The position numbers and the translations under genes were made by a program. Source: Cervus elaphus (lineage: Eukaryota; Chordata; Mammalia; Artiodactyla; Cervidae). From it: a stretch of DNA of 64,000 nt. Shown here piece by piece: positions 42,353-53,324 of the stretch. The notes under the pieces were generated by a model. That model worked only from the letters and a program-made list of their open reading frames with translations, searched no databases and was not told the DNA's origin. The stretch spans positions 4,808,001-4,872,000 of the forward strand of contig NC_057845.1 of NCBI RefSeq assembly GCF_910594005.1, given 5' to 3'. Positions within the stretch are counted from its first letter, which is position 1; every line of letters begins with the position of its first letter.

Positions 42353-43559
42353 GTAGTAACTTATTATTTCCTCATATTTTCAACATTTCTACCTCATTTT
42401 GTTTTAGGGCTGTAACCAATATCTAGCTATATTTAAAAAATCTAGTCTGAGAATACTGATGTCAAATACTCACTCATGTTGTTGATCATTTAGATAACTT
42501 GTCACTCATTGTTCTAGACAAGTTCCTCCATAATGGTCTTCCAGTCTATCAAGTCTCTCTTTAGCCTTCCAATTTAAACTTTAATCAATTCTATCAGGCT
42601 TTGTAAATTTTAGTGATAAGGTGCTTTATTTTCAGGATTTCTAAGTGGTTCTTTTTCATACCCATCTATTCTTTTCTCATCTCTGCCTGGTTTATCTCCT
42701 TAGTTTTTGTTGTTGTTGTTGTTTTGAATCCCTGTTACTTCTGCCTTTACCTCTTAGAAGAATTCAGCATTGTAATTTTAAAAATCATTTTCAGATTGCA
42801 CTATTATTTTCATTTTCTCTAAAGTGATCTCATCTCCTGATTGCTAGTTTTGTTGAATTGGTATAACTTCAAGAGTTAGTTAATTTTTGTTTCATTCTGT
42901 TGTAGCTGCAGTGGCTTTGTACCCACCACTCCCTTTCTGCGGTGTGTTGGCAGGGTGGGGGGGAATGTTTTCTCTACATGCTCTCTTAGAGTCTCCAGTT
43001 CAGAACTACATCTTACAGTAGGTTTTGAGAGAGTTTATCCTAAGAAGATAACTGGGAATATTGCAGGTCTAGTCACTGAGTCTTTTGGTAAGTTGGCCAG
43101 ATCTTTCTTGGCTGCAGGCCTGCTGTTTGCTTTTCCTCGTCTTAATAGGTATGTATCTGGAGTCTAGGCAGTGGTTGATAGAAGCGTTTTTTATCCCCTG
43201 TAAGAAGGGAGCTGCTCCCCATCCTTGGCTCTGTTCCCTGCCTTGCATGAGCCATGTTTAGTTTCAACCACTGTGCAAGAAACAAGCTCCCTGCCTCCTC
43301 TGTTTCCAGGCCCACGGTCCAGCAGGCTGGTAGCTTCAGTTGCACTTTCACATCCGGTTTTCTGGCTGGTGGAGACATTGTCTTTTTATGAGCATGGCAG
43401 CTTCTTAAATCTATCATTACTCTGTGTTGGTGCCAGTGGAAGGCTCAAAGCTTGAATCTTGATGGAGTCTGATGCTCCCTGTGGTACACACGTCTCACCA
43501 CCATTCTGCAGTATTTTATCAAAAATCTCCCTACAGGGAATAGTTTCTGGCTGTTAGCT
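42353..43559. other. Unassigned DNA, left half T-rich and possibly old L1
   Basis: 42390-42870 has the T-rich, patchy look of very old antisense L1 and a (GTT)5 run near 42707-42723. 42871-43559 is unassigned. Confidence 0.35.
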
Positions 43560-43825
43560 TGGGTTTAAAAAGCACTGTATTCATAGTCAAAAGTATGGGC
43601 TGAGTTAAACTGCTTGGGTTCAAACCCCAGGTCTACTACTTACTAGTTTTGGAAACGGGCCAAGTTGTTTAAAGGCTTTAAGCCTCTTCTGTGAAACACA
43701 TCAGTAGTCTAATTTCCTAAGGATATTATGAGAATTATATAAGATAATTTGTATAAAAATACTTCCCATAGATTCTGGAACCTAATCAGTCCTCAATAAA
43801 TGTCTGCTGTTATTGCCATGGTTAT
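43560..43825 (+). mobile_element. MIR SINE, near full length
   Basis: tRNA-like region 'gcttgggttcaaaccccagg', core 'ctactacttactagttttgg', 'ttcctaaggatattatgag' and 3' end 'cagtcctcaataaatgtc'. Best MIR in the window, about 265 bases. Confidence 0.88.
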
Positions 43826-44110
43826 TACTCCCTGGTTTGAATCAAATATCACTTAGAAATCACGTAGTCAATCTCCTCGCTCAGGTAAGCTGCATGCACG
43901 TGATAGCTTATGGTGAACAATGTCGGATCCAAAGAAGAAGATTTAGCTTTGGACCAGGGACCAGGCTTTATCACTCAAGAGCTTTTGTGTAGCAGAGTTT
44001 TACTAAAGTATAAAAAGGGACAGAGAGAGCTTCTGACACAGACATAGATGGGGGGACAGAGAGTGCCCCCTCTTTAGTCTTAGCAAGCCCTTATATACTT
44101 TTACCAAACC

Positions 44111-44270
44111 CACTCCCACAACATACATCTTAAATATAACAGGATTACAACAATAGAAAGGTCTTACCAGACCCACTCCCACAACATACATCTTAAATTA
44201 ACAGGATTACAGCAATAGAATGGTCTTACCAGACCCACTCCCACAACATACATCTTAAGATAACAAGATT
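44111..44270 (-). repeat. 61-62 bp tandem repeat, 2.6 copies, inside LTR
   Basis: Units start with 'cccactcccacaacatac' at 44111, 44172 and 44234; the third is partial. Copies differ at a handful of positions (for example 'aaatataac', 'aaattaac', 'aagataac'). Position in U3 suggests enhancer-type repeats. Confidence 0.9.
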
Positions 44271-44345
44271 AATCAGAAGGTTCTTGTTAAGAAGGAGAAA
44301 CATGTCCTTTGACAAGATACATTGTTGTTATACAATCCTTAGTTT

Positions 44346-44552
44346 GGGGCTTCCCTAGTAGCTCAGACAGTAGAGCATCTCACTGCAGTGCAGGACACCC
44401 GGGGTGGGAAGATCCCCTGGAGAAGGAAATGGCAACCCACTCCAGTATCCTTGCCTAGAAAATCCCATGGATGGAGGAGCCTAGCTGGCTGTACAGTCCA
44501 TGGGGTCACAAGGAGTCGGACATGACTGAAGTGACTGAGCAGGCATGCTCAT
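44346..44552 (+). mobile_element. Bov-tA SINE nested in ERV LTR
   Basis: 'ggcttccctagtagctcag' to 'ctgagcaggcatgctc'. The B box is deleted ('cacccggggtgggaag'). Confidence 0.93.
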
Positions 44553-44925
44553 TTGCATTGCCAGGACCTTCTCACCCAGAATCATACTATATGAGCTTTA
44601 ATCAGCAGTCTTCCTCTGGCTGAAGTGGCTTCGGGGTCCAGTCATGGTGTGGTATCTGGAGTGTAGGTCAGGTCTAGTGCAGAGTATAAGAGGGCAGAAC
44701 TTGTCCATCATCTGTCCTCTCCTCAGGCCCCCTCTTGGTCCCCTGTTTCCTCTGTCCCCACCAGCTGAAGCTCAAGCACCATATTCTTAGGAACCCCTGT
44801 CAGATGTCCCCTGGCAACTGAAGAGTTAAAGGATTCTTTAATCCTTACAGTTTACAACAAGTAAGAGAATGCGCTCACATGTGGGCTGCTAGAAGTCATT
44901 TTGTGGTGAGCATTGAGAGACAGTG

Positions 44926-45152
44926 TGTGTGCATGCTAGTTGCTTCAGTCATGTCCGACTGTTTGAGAGCCCATGGACTGTAGCCCGACGGGCTCCTCTG
45001 TCCATGGGGATTCTCCAGGCAAGACTTCTGGAGTGGGTTGCCATGCCCTCCTCCAAGGGATCTTCCTAACCCAGGGATCAGACCCGCATCTCTTATGTCT
45101 CCTGCATTGGCAGGCGGGCTCTTCACCAGGAGGGCCACCTGGGAAGCCCTAG
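44926..45152 (-). mobile_element. Bov-tA SINE with exact 11-bp target duplication
   Basis: GAGAGACAGTG at 44915-44925 and 45153-45163. Contains extra 'catctcttatgtctcctgc' in the head region. Confidence 0.96.
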
Positions 45153-45163
45153 GAGAGACAGTG

Positions 45164-45686
45164 ACCTCCCCCTAAAATAACTTCCTTCTCCTGGGCCAGC
45201 AGTGGGAAAGTGCTTAACTCACAAGACAGGTTGACACTTTATTTCTGGCTTCTCCCCGTTCCCTCAACTGAATATTCGGGGGTGATAATCTTCCTCTGTC
45301 CTTGAATAAATGTTCCTGCAAGCCCCAGGAGTTGGACAGTCACCGTAAGGGGCAAACACTGTCTCATTTCAGATGTTAGAATGTCTGCATCACATACTGA
45401 TCACAGCTCCAGCTGTGATGTTTAACCTTTGTCTCACCCCCAGCTCAGCCCTGCTTCAGGCCGGAAGCCACGGCTGCCGGAAGGACTTGGCTGGTTTCTT
45501 TTTTGTTTCTTCACCTCGTGCTTTTATTCCTCTGCACGTCCACCTCCTTCTTGGTATTTGGTTTCCATCTTGTCCTGGGTAGGAGCAGCGTGGGAGGGAG
45601 GAGGCCATACAGGATGAGAAATGTCTTGTGTTTTAGAGGCTATAGGCTGCTTGCATGCTTCATCCTGTTCTTTTTTTTTTTTTTTT
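45164..45686. other. Unassigned unique DNA ending in a T run
   Basis: No feature other than the T run at 45671-45686, which may be the border of the following old L1. Confidence 0.45.
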
Positions 45687-45967
45687 GTATTGATTGCTTT
45701 GAAATAATTCCAAAATTACAGAAAAGTTGAAAGAATAGTACACAAATTCCCACAGACTGACAAATTCTTAACATTTTCTCAGATTTCCTTTATCACTCTT
45801 TCTTCCCACCCTTCATTCACCCATCACCTGTTTCCCTTCCCCACCTTTCTTCCTAAACTGAGATAATTGCAGGCATCAACCCCTTAGATGTGTATTCCTA
45901 AAATCATGGAGATTATCTGACATAAATACAGTAACTATCAAATTCAGAAAATTGAACACTGACATAA

Positions 45968-46003
45968 TATTGGGTTGGCAAAAAAGTTCTTTTGTTTGCT
46001 AAT
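45968..46003. mobile_element. Mariner terminal fragment
   Basis: 'tattgggttggcaaaaaagt' is the terminal inverted repeat of the ruminant mariner family next to a TA target; only one end is present. Compare the complete short copy at 60258. Confidence 0.6.
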
Positions 46004-46019
46004 CACCCTAAAAATGTTC

Positions 46020-46241
46020 TTGTCGCTAAACTGCCTCAGTTGTGACCAACTCTTTGCAACCCTATGGACCATAGTCTGCCAGGTTCCTCTGTCCATAGGG
46101 ATTCTCCAGGCAAGAACACTAGAGTATGTTGCCATGCCCTCCTCCAGGGGATCTTCCTGACCCAACAATAGAATCTACATCTCTTTATGTCTTCTGCCTT
46201 GGCAGATGGGTTCTTTACCACTAGTGCCACCTGGGAATCCC
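46020..46241 (-). mobile_element. Bov-tA SINE with exact 10-bp target duplication, nested in L1M
   Basis: AAAAATGTTC at 46010-46019 and 46242-46251. Complete copy with an extra 'tctttatgtcttctgcc' in the head. Confidence 0.95.
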
Positions 46242-46780
46242 AAAAATGTTCCTAGTGGCAAATTTCCCCCAATCCAGACTCCAATCCTGATTGTGTATTG
46301 TGTCTGTTAATCTCAAAAGTTCCTCAGTCTTCCTGTGGCTTTTATGACATTGATATTCTTAAAGAGTGCAGGTCATTTGCTTTGTAGAATATTCCGTGAT
46401 TTGGGTTTGAGCTGAGTAGGGTCGGGTTCTGCATTTCTGGCAGGAGCACTGCATACGTGGTGTGTGTCCTTCTCAATGCATCACGTCAGGGGACATGTGG
46501 TGTCAGTTTCTCCCACGTGATGTCAACTTAGATCACCTGGGTAGGGTGGCGTCTGCCACGTTTCTCCACTGTAATTATTCTCTGACAATTCCCATTGTCA
46601 CTAACAAACGGTCTGTAGGGAAATACTTTCAGACTATAAAATACTCTGTGTCTTTTCAAACTTCCATCCCCAAATTTTGGCATCCATCATTAATTTTTGT
46701 CTTAAGCCCAAGTCTGTCATCAAGTCAGTCTATGGGGGAACTCATGTTCCCAAATGAAGAGTTGTTATGAATTAGAGTTG

Positions 46781-47034
46781 CAACTTACCCCTGTGGAAGG
46801 GGGTCTGCTGCTTCTTAACATTTGATTCAGGTTTGGATACAAGACTCATCCCCTAATCCTCCCTTGCAGGACTCTGTTGGTATGTTTAAACCAATCTTTA
46901 CTTGTGGGCATCACAGAAGAAATGTGAAATGAGTGTCTGATGAATTCATCAGAAGACACCTCTCCTGCCTCACCTGGATGGACTGCCTCACCTGGACCAC
47001 TCTATCTCGACCCCTCAATATTGCATTCTCAAGA
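46781..47034. other. Unassigned DNA
   Basis: Short stretch between two L1 pieces; 'ctgcctcacctggatggac' and 'ctgcctcacctggaccac' are a small local duplication at about 46965-47000. Confidence 0.45.
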
Positions 47035-47440
47035 AGGAGAGAAAAGAACAAATGTTGTATGATTGTCTGATTTTGCTTATATATGTATAGAACAGGCAAG
47101 TTCCTAGAGACAGAAAGAAGATTAAAATTTACCAGACTGGAAGGAAGGGGAATATGAAGTTAATGGTTAATGATTACAAGAGCCTCTGTTTAAAATGACA
47201 AAAAAATTTGGGAATAGATAGTGGTGATGGTTGCGCATCGTGAAGGCAATTAATGTCACTGAATTGTACTTAAATAATGTCACTTAAAAATGGTTAAAAT
47301 GGCAAATTTTGTGATATACGTAAATTTTAAAAATTAATCATGTAATATGCCAAAAACATTGTATTGTACACTTTAAGTGTGTGAATTGTGCAGTATGCAA
47401 ATTACATATCCATAAGGCTGTTTTTTTTTAAAAAAAAAAA
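47035..47440 (+). mobile_element. L1M LINE 3' UTR
   Basis: 'caaatgttgtatgattgtc', 'agagacagaaagaagatt', 'tggtgatggttgcgcatc', 'cttaaaaatggttaaaatgg' in sense order; ends near a T9/A10 tract. Confidence 0.8.
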
Positions 47441-47526
47441 CAACCTTCAGTCACAGCCCCTCAGTTCCTTTCTCAAACACAGCCATTATTGGTTATCGTC
47501 AGCCACGTGGTTCCCTGCGGTGGTTG

Positions 47527-48179
47527 TTGTTCAGTCCCTACGTTGATTCTGACTCTTTGCAACCCCATGGACTGTAGCACGCCAGGCTTCCCTGTCCTTC
47601 ACCAACTCCTGGAGTTTGCTCAAACCCATATCCACTGAGTCGGTGATGCCATCCAACCATCTCATCCTCTGTCGTCCCCTTCTCCTCCTGCCCTCAATCT
47701 TTCCCAGCATCAGGTTTTTTTCCAGTGAGTCAGCTCTTCACATCAGGTGGCCAAAGTAATGGAGCTACACCTTCAGCATCAGTCCTTCCAATCATGTTCA
47801 GGGTTGATCTCCTTTAGGACTGACTGGTTTGATCTTCTTGCAGTCCAAGGGACTCTTGAGAGTCTTCTCCAACACCACAGCCCCAAAACATCAGCTCTTC
47901 AGTGCTCAGCTTTCTTTATAGTGCAACTCTCACATCCATACAAGATACTGGAAAAACCACAGCTTTGACTAGACGGACCTTTGTTGGCAAAGTGATATCT
48001 CTGGTTTTAATATCTAGGTTTGTCCTAGCTTTTCTTCCAAGGATCAAACGTCTTTTAATTTCATGGTTACAGTCACCGTCTGCAGTCATTTTGGAGCCCA
48101 GGAAGATAAAAATCACTGTTTCCACTTTTTCCCTGTCTATCTGCCATGAAGTGATGGTCCTGGATGCCATGATCTTAGT
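47527..48179 (-). mobile_element. BovB LINE 3' fragment
   Basis: From 'ttcagtccctacgttgattc' to 'gatgccatgatcttagt'. More diverged than the other copies (tail repeat absent, several small deletions), so probably an early insertion. Confidence 0.92.
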
Positions 48180-49328
48180 ATGGTAAATTCATAAAAAGAA
48201 GATTAAGAAACATACTTCAGTGAGTCCATAGGTGAAGAAAGTATAGTATTCACCTACCTTTTGAAAGAAATGTGTTTTTGTATGTATTGACTTAAACACT
48301 ATATATTTATGTTTTTATTTTCTAAAATATATGTGCAGTAATACACAAGATCTAAAAATTCTGAGTGCAAGTTGATTGCTTCAATGTAAGGTATAAGTCA
48401 TAACACAAGATCTACAAAGTGTGGTCACAATAATTTAAAGTATCCTGAGTCATTCAATATTTATGTTTGAAAAGTAGTTCATTTTACTGTGACCCCCAAT
48501 AACCAACTGGAAAACTTTCTACATCCAAAGTAAAGTTTCTCTGTCTGAATCTACCCTTTTGATCAGCAACCATTCTCTCATTAACACTTGTGGCCCTGCT
48601 GATTTTTGCTCTCATTTGCACCACGTAAAAAGCCTCTGCCAGCTTCCCTTCCTCTCTGTTCAAACAAACAATAGCTTTGGGAACAAAGAAGGAAATTTGC
48701 AGCAGGTGAAAGTTTAGTTTTAATGATGCAGAGACCAAATTGTTTTTAAACTAGAAATACGTAGAGAACGCCAAACTCCCTTTAATTTCTTATTTCTCAC
48801 AATTATCCATTATAGCTTACCAAATCTCTTACTTTGAATCAGAGAATCTTTGAAATAAATTCAGAAACTAACCTTTTGTGCCTACATAGCTTATTAGCAA
48901 CAAGAAAAATTACTTTTTTCACTGACCGTGAGCTTTTTCTCCCTCTGGAACATAAAATAGAGACATAAACTTGTAGGCTGTAGAGGCAGCCACTGGTGAC
49001 ATTTTCATATTTCCTCAGGGAGGGAAAATCTAGGGGAGAGGGGGTTGAAAAAGCCTGAGATTGGTCATTTGTATCCACAAGTAGCAAAGGAGTTATTAGG
49101 CGCTGATGAGCGGCTCAGATCAGAACACGCAAGGCTGTTGCCAGCTCCCTTCATGCCTTGCAGTCCTTGAATCAGGGCATTTAATTGGTGCATAAAAAGT
49201 CACCTTAACAAGGTTTGCTGTCACCTTTCCTGAGCATCCTCCTGATGAAGGATTTGTAAAAACTTTTCTAAGCAGGCATCTCATGTTGTTCAGCTACTCC
49301 AGAGGAAGCGATGTCAACTTTCATATAG
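48180..49328. other. Unique DNA, 1.15 kb without repeats
   Basis: AT-rich. The phrase 'acaagatcta' occurs twice (about 48346 and 48407) in similar contexts. No gene or element recognised. Confidence 0.45.
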
Positions 49329-49476
49329 AGTCATCCCTCAGTATCCACAGGGCATTGGTCCCAAGATCTCTAGAAATATGCAAATACCAGGGATGTTCAA
49401 GCCACTTTATAAAAGGCATAGGAAGGTGGGTGCCCCGCACCCCCCCCCCACTTCCATGGATATGGAGAGTTGAGTA
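49329..49476. mobile_element. Tigger-type MITE (internally deleted)
   Basis: Left 'gtcatccctcagtatccac', 'ggcattggtcccaagatc', 'aaataccagggatgttcaag', right 'ggatatggagagttgag': terminal and subterminal parts of a Tigger/pogo-type element with the middle missing; about 150 bases. Confidence 0.65.
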
Positions 49477-49676
49477 TCCGCGGTCATTTCTACTCTTTGA
49501 GGTCTCTTTCGTGCTAAAATCCAGAGGTAGCAGAAAGGATGGCAAGGCCAGAAAGGAGCAGGCAGGGATGGTATTAGTCAGGCTACATGACCCAGTCTGC
49601 TGGGCCAAAGGATATATTTCTATACACTTAAATACTTTAATAGTCTCGCCCACTAGCTCTCTGCAAGGACTGTGTG

Positions 49677-49853
49677 TGTGTGTTCAGTCGCTCAGTCATG
49701 TCTGACTCTTGACCACTCCATGGACTGTAGCCCATCAGGCTCCTCTGTCCCAGGGATTTTTCAGCAAGAATACTAGAGTGGGTTGCCATTTCCTTATCCA
49801 GGGAGTCTTCCCCACCCAGGGATCGAACTGGCATCTCCTGAACATTCTCACCA
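49677..49853 (-). mobile_element. Bov-tA SINE, head partly missing
   Basis: 'gtgtgttcagtcgctcagtc' to 'catctcctgaacattctcacc'; the last part of the tRNA-like head is absent. Confidence 0.92.
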
Positions 49854-50189
49854 CACTTATTTAGGAGTGCCTTCTCTCCCCCTAGGCCTGCCTAGCAGAG
49901 TACTACCAAATTCTTGGACTCATTTTCTTTTCTTTTTTCCAGCAAAAGGAGGTTTATTTGGGATCAGCAAAGAATCACAATTCAGGGTCTTCAACCAGGG
50001 TGAGAAATCACGGATTTTTGTTTTTTTTCCATCTGTTAAATGAGAAAGGGCTGATGCTGAAGTTTCTGCAGATCAAGTGCCTCACTGGGATATTTCTCTT
50101 CCCTTTCTCTCTCACCCCTTTTTCTCCTTCTCCTTCCTCTTCTTCCTTCATCTCCTCTTCTTCCTCTCCCTCTTCTTCTTACTTTTACT
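49854..50189. other. Unassigned DNA with pyrimidine-rich block
   Basis: 50090-50180 is a CTT/CTC-rich imperfect microsatellite; no other feature. Confidence 0.5.
50090..50180 (+). repeat. Imperfect (CTT/CTC)n polypyrimidine tract
   Basis: About 90 bases, almost only C and T on this strand, made of CTTCTC-like words. Confidence 0.85.
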
Positions 50190-50477
50190 GTGCTAAAATA
50201 CACATAACAAAATTTGCCACTGTGACCCTTTTTAAGGTTACGGTTCAGTAACATTAAGTACATTCACATCCTTGAGCCACCATCTCCACCATCCATCTCC
50301 AGAACTTTGTCATCATCTCAAAGGGAAACTGTACTTGTTTAATAGCCACTCCCATTCCCGCCTCCCGCCAGCCTCTGGCAACCACCATCCCACTTTCTGT
50401 GTCTATGGATCTGTCTCTTCTAGGTGCCCCACGTGAGCGGGATCCTACAGCATTTATCCTTTTGTGTTTCTGTCACT

Positions 50478-50557
50478 GGGCTTCCCTTGTGGCTCAGCTG
50501 GTAAAGAATCCACCTGCAATGTGGGAGGCCTGGGTTCGATCCCTGGGTTGGGAAGAT
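50478..50557 (+). mobile_element. Bov-tA head only (3'-truncated)
   Basis: tRNA-like head 'gggcttcccttgtggctcag' through B box 'gggttcgatccctggg' to 'ttgggaagat', then abrupt change to an inverted CHR SINE. A SINE lacking its 3' end is unusual, since reverse transcription starts there. Confidence 0.92.
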
Positions 50558-50890
50558 TATTTTTATTGCTATCATTATTAATTATTTATTTGGCTGTGCT
50601 GGATCTTTGTCACTATGTGTGGGCTTTCTCTAGTCGTGTTGAGTGGGGGCTACCCTCTAGTTGTGGCCCGAGGGCTTCTCATTGTGGTAGCTTTTCTTGT
50701 TGTGAAACATGGGCTCTAGGCACGCCAGCTCAGCAGTTGCAGTTCACTGGCTCCGGAGCACTGACTCAATTGTTGGGTGCTTGGGCTTAATTACCCCACA
50801 GCATGTGGCATCTTCTCGGATTAGGGATCAAATCTGTGTCCCCTGCATTGGCAGATGGATTCCTAACCACTGGACCACCAGGGAAGTCCC
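50558..50890 (-). mobile_element. CHR-type SINE, long copy
   Basis: Tail complement 'attatttatttggctgtgc', body, head complement 'ggaccaccagggaagtccc'. Abuts the Bov-tA head with no gap. Confidence 0.9.
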
Positions 50891-51260
50891 GTTCTCTGTT
50901 TTGCCTTCTTTAACTGTTTTCAAGTTTCATCCATATTGTAGCACGGAGCACAATTCCTTATTAAGGCTGAATAATATTCCATTGTATGGCTAGGTGACAT
51001 TTTGTTCATCCATTCATTCACTGACGAATGCTTGAGTTGCTTCCATCTTTTGGCTATTAGGAATGATGCCGCTCTGAACACTGGTGTGCAAATATCTGTT
51101 TTATAAACACTGGTGTACAAACATCTCTTTAAGTCCCTGCTTTAAATTCTTTTGAACTGGAATTGCTGAATCTGTGTTTTATTTTTGGAGGACTCCCCAA
51201 ATTGCTTTCCACAGTGGCTGCATCATAGTGCTTCTTTTTAGATTCAAATAACTGATGTTG

Positions 51261-51514
51261 GAAGAAGGCAATGGCACCCCACTCCAGTACTCTTGCCTGG
51301 GAAATCCCATGGATGAAGGAGCCTGGTAGGCTACAGTCCATGGGGTCACAGAGTCGGACACGACTGAGCAACTTCACTTTCACGCATTGGAGAGGGAAAT
51401 GGCAACCCACTCCAGTGTTCTTGCCTGGAGAATCCCAGCAACGGCAGAGCCTGGTGGGCTGCCGTCTATGGGGTCGAACAGAGTCGGACACGACTGAAGT
51501 GATGCAGCAGCCGC
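51261..51514 (+). mobile_element. BOV-A2 dimer SINE
   Basis: Two Bov-A units in direct tandem: first 'gaagaaggcaatggcacccc' to 'gcaacttcactttcacgc', second 'attggagagggaaatggc' to 'gaagtgatgcagcagccgc'. No tRNA-like head. BOV-A2 dimers are bovid-typical. Confidence 0.93.
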
Positions 51515-51533
51515 AACTAGTAACCTAGTATGT

Positions 51534-51747
51534 GGGCTTCCCCGGGGGCTCAGCAGTAAAGATCCTGCCTGCAATACAGGAGATGCAGTCTCGATCCCTC
51601 GGTTGGGAAGATCCGCTGGAGGGGGGCATGGCAACCCACTCCAGTATTCTTGCCTGGACAATCCCACGGACAGAGGAGCCTGGCAGGCTATAGTCTATAG
51701 TCTGACAAAGAGTCGGACACGACTGAAGTGACTTAGCATGCACGAAG
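51534..51747 (+). mobile_element. Bov-tA SINE with exact 10-bp target duplication
   Basis: CCTAGTATGT at 51524-51533 and 51748-51757. Sits 20 bases after the BOV-A2 in the same orientation. Confidence 0.96.
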
Positions 51748-51849
51748 CCTAGTATGTACCTAGGACCTTGATTCCAGTGCAGCCATCCAGACTTCCCTTA
51801 TGTATCCTCAGGTACATGTCAGGCACTGTCAAATCTCATTTCACTGAAT

Positions 51850-52165
51850 TACTTGCCAATCTTCTACCTCTTGCTATATCCTCTGCCTAAAGTAGCTTTT
51901 CTTCTTCTGTATGTGGCAAAGCGCATTCATCCCTCAGGACCTCTATCAAATGTCACCTCCTCTCTGAAGCCCACAGTGATTGGCTTCCCTGTTTTAGTAT
52001 TTATACCACTGTATCCAATTAGTGGCTCATGTGTGTGATTATCTTCTGAGAGTGTGAGATCGCTGAAATCATTTTATTTGTTCTGCCCACTTCTGCTCCC
52101 CCTCCAACAGTTTTTGGCATATATGAGGTCCTCAATTAATGTTTGGTGAGTGAATGAGGATGCTG
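51850..52165 (+). mobile_element. L2 LINE 3' end
   Basis: 'cctcaggacctctatcaaat', 'gtcacctcctctctgaagcc', 'gtatttataccactgtatc', 'cctcaattaatgtttggtg' in L2 sense order. Confidence 0.78.
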
Positions 52166-52307
52166 TGTATATTGAGTGTGGCACTTCCCTTGGTATTACA
52201 TAGGCGTAAAGGCAATTTGCTCTCTCTTCATATGGGCCTCACCTTTTCCTCCAGCACCTGATAGCTTTGAAACAGATTGATCTGGTTCATAGTTTAGTTT
52301 TCCCCTT

Positions 52308-52515
52308 TGTTTCCCAAGTGGTGCAGTGGTAAAGAATCTGCCTGCCAGTGCAGGATATACAAGAGACGCAGGTTCGATCTCTTGATCAGGAAGATCCCCT
52401 GGAGAAGGAAATGGCAACCCACTCCAGTATTTTTGCCTGGTGAATCCCACGGACAGAGGAGCCTGGTGAGCTACAAGTCTGTAGGGTCTCAAAGAGTCGG
52501 ACACGACTGAGCACT
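52308..52515 (+). mobile_element. Bov-tA SINE
   Basis: 'tgtttcccaagtggtgcag' to 'gacacgactgagcactcc'; extra 'gatatacaagagacgc' before the B box, as in the copies at 22096 and 38086. Confidence 0.95.
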
Positions 52516-53084
52516 CCTACAAATACCTTTACCACAATCCCTACTTCCACGTGGCTACAGATAGTTTTTTAGAGACGGATCATACAGTGATGGACCCATA
52601 AGTGCTTGATGTTCTTGTTTCCTGCATGCTGTTCAGGCAAGAAATTGAGGCAGCATCCCATATTTACTGCCAAGGATGAAGAGGAAATGTCCAGATTTAG
52701 AAAGTCTGATTAGCACAAATTGCCTCACAAGCCACCCTTGGCCTTTCTGTTGTGGAGTGTTTGGCACATGAGGGTTTGTTTCTTTGATCAGACTGTGAAA
52801 CCCCACGCTTTTCCGGGGACTAACAAGCAAACAGGCTGGGAACAGGCACACGGTTGGCTGGCCACCTACCCCGACTCATCCTTCCCTGTGTTGTCGCCCC
52901 TTTGGCTTACATCTGAGAGCAAGACCTCTGGATGGTCACCGTGACCTGTCTGCTCCGATCCTGCTGAGAAGTCATTAGTTAAACCTCTGCAAAAAGAGCA
53001 ACTTCTTCCCTGGGAGAAGAGCTGGAGTCGTTAAAATTTTCTCTCTGAAATGAGAGCCAATGTTGGGTACAGAGACGAAGAAGT
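52516..53084. other. Unassigned unique DNA
   Basis: No repeat or gene recognised. Confidence 0.5.
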
Positions 53085-53096
53085 TTTGCTATGGAA

Positions 53097-53312
53097 ATTG
53101 TTCTTGTGGTTGTTATTTAGTCGTTCAGTTGTGTCTAACTCTTTTGCGACCCCATGGACTGTAGCCCGCCAAGTTCCTCTGTCCATGGGATTCCCCAGGC
53201 AAGGAATACTGCAGTGGGTTGCCGTTTCCTGCTCCAGGGATCTTCCTGACAAAGGGATCGAATCCACGTCTGCTGCATTGGCAGGAGAGGTCTTTACCAC
53301 TGAGCCACCATC
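53097..53312 (-). mobile_element. Bov-tA SINE with exact 12-bp target duplication
   Basis: TTTGCTATGGAA at 53085-53096 and 53313-53324. The outermost head bases are lost ('gagccaccatc'). Confidence 0.96.
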
Positions 53313-53324
53313 TTTGCTATGGAA

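Larger units (their letters stand above)
43920..44866 (-). mobile_element. Ruminant ERV LTR with internal tandem repeats, split by a Bov-tA
   Basis: The complement of 43975-44020 reads as R region (TTTAGTAAAACTCTGC type, polyadenylation signal mutated). To its right lie three copies of a 61-62 bp unit and then U3-like sequence resuming after the Bov-tA ('catactatatgagctttaat' to 'ccttacagtttacaaca'). Termini are approximate. Probably class II by wording. No gag, pol or env. Confidence 0.6.
45687..46780 (-). mobile_element. Old L1M LINE 3' region with nested mariner piece and Bov-tA
   Basis: 'aaccccttagatgtgtattc', 'gtaactatcaaattcag', then after the insertions 'caatccagactccaatcc', 'gttcctcagtcttcctgtgg', 'gcatttctggcaggagcac', 'cgtctgccacgtttctccac' are consecutive antisense L1M phrases. 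Non-coding. Confidence 0.68.
50190..51257 (-). mobile_element. L1M LINE 3' part split by a Bov-tA/CHR composite
   Basis: Left block to 50477 ('acacataacaaaatttgcc', 'ggcaaccaccatcccac') and right block from 50891 ('gctgaataatattccattg', 'gcttccatcttttggctatt', 'tttccacagtggctgcatc') are one antisense L1. Confidence 0.85.

Noticed and set aside
43605..43660. tRNA gene ('ggttcaaaccccagg' B-box-like)
   Set aside because: Part of a MIR SINE; no cloverleaf or A box in a functional arrangement.
44111..44270. CRISPR-like array (three similar units)
   Set aside because: The whole 61-62 base unit is repeated without unique spacers, and the context is a mammalian ERV LTR.
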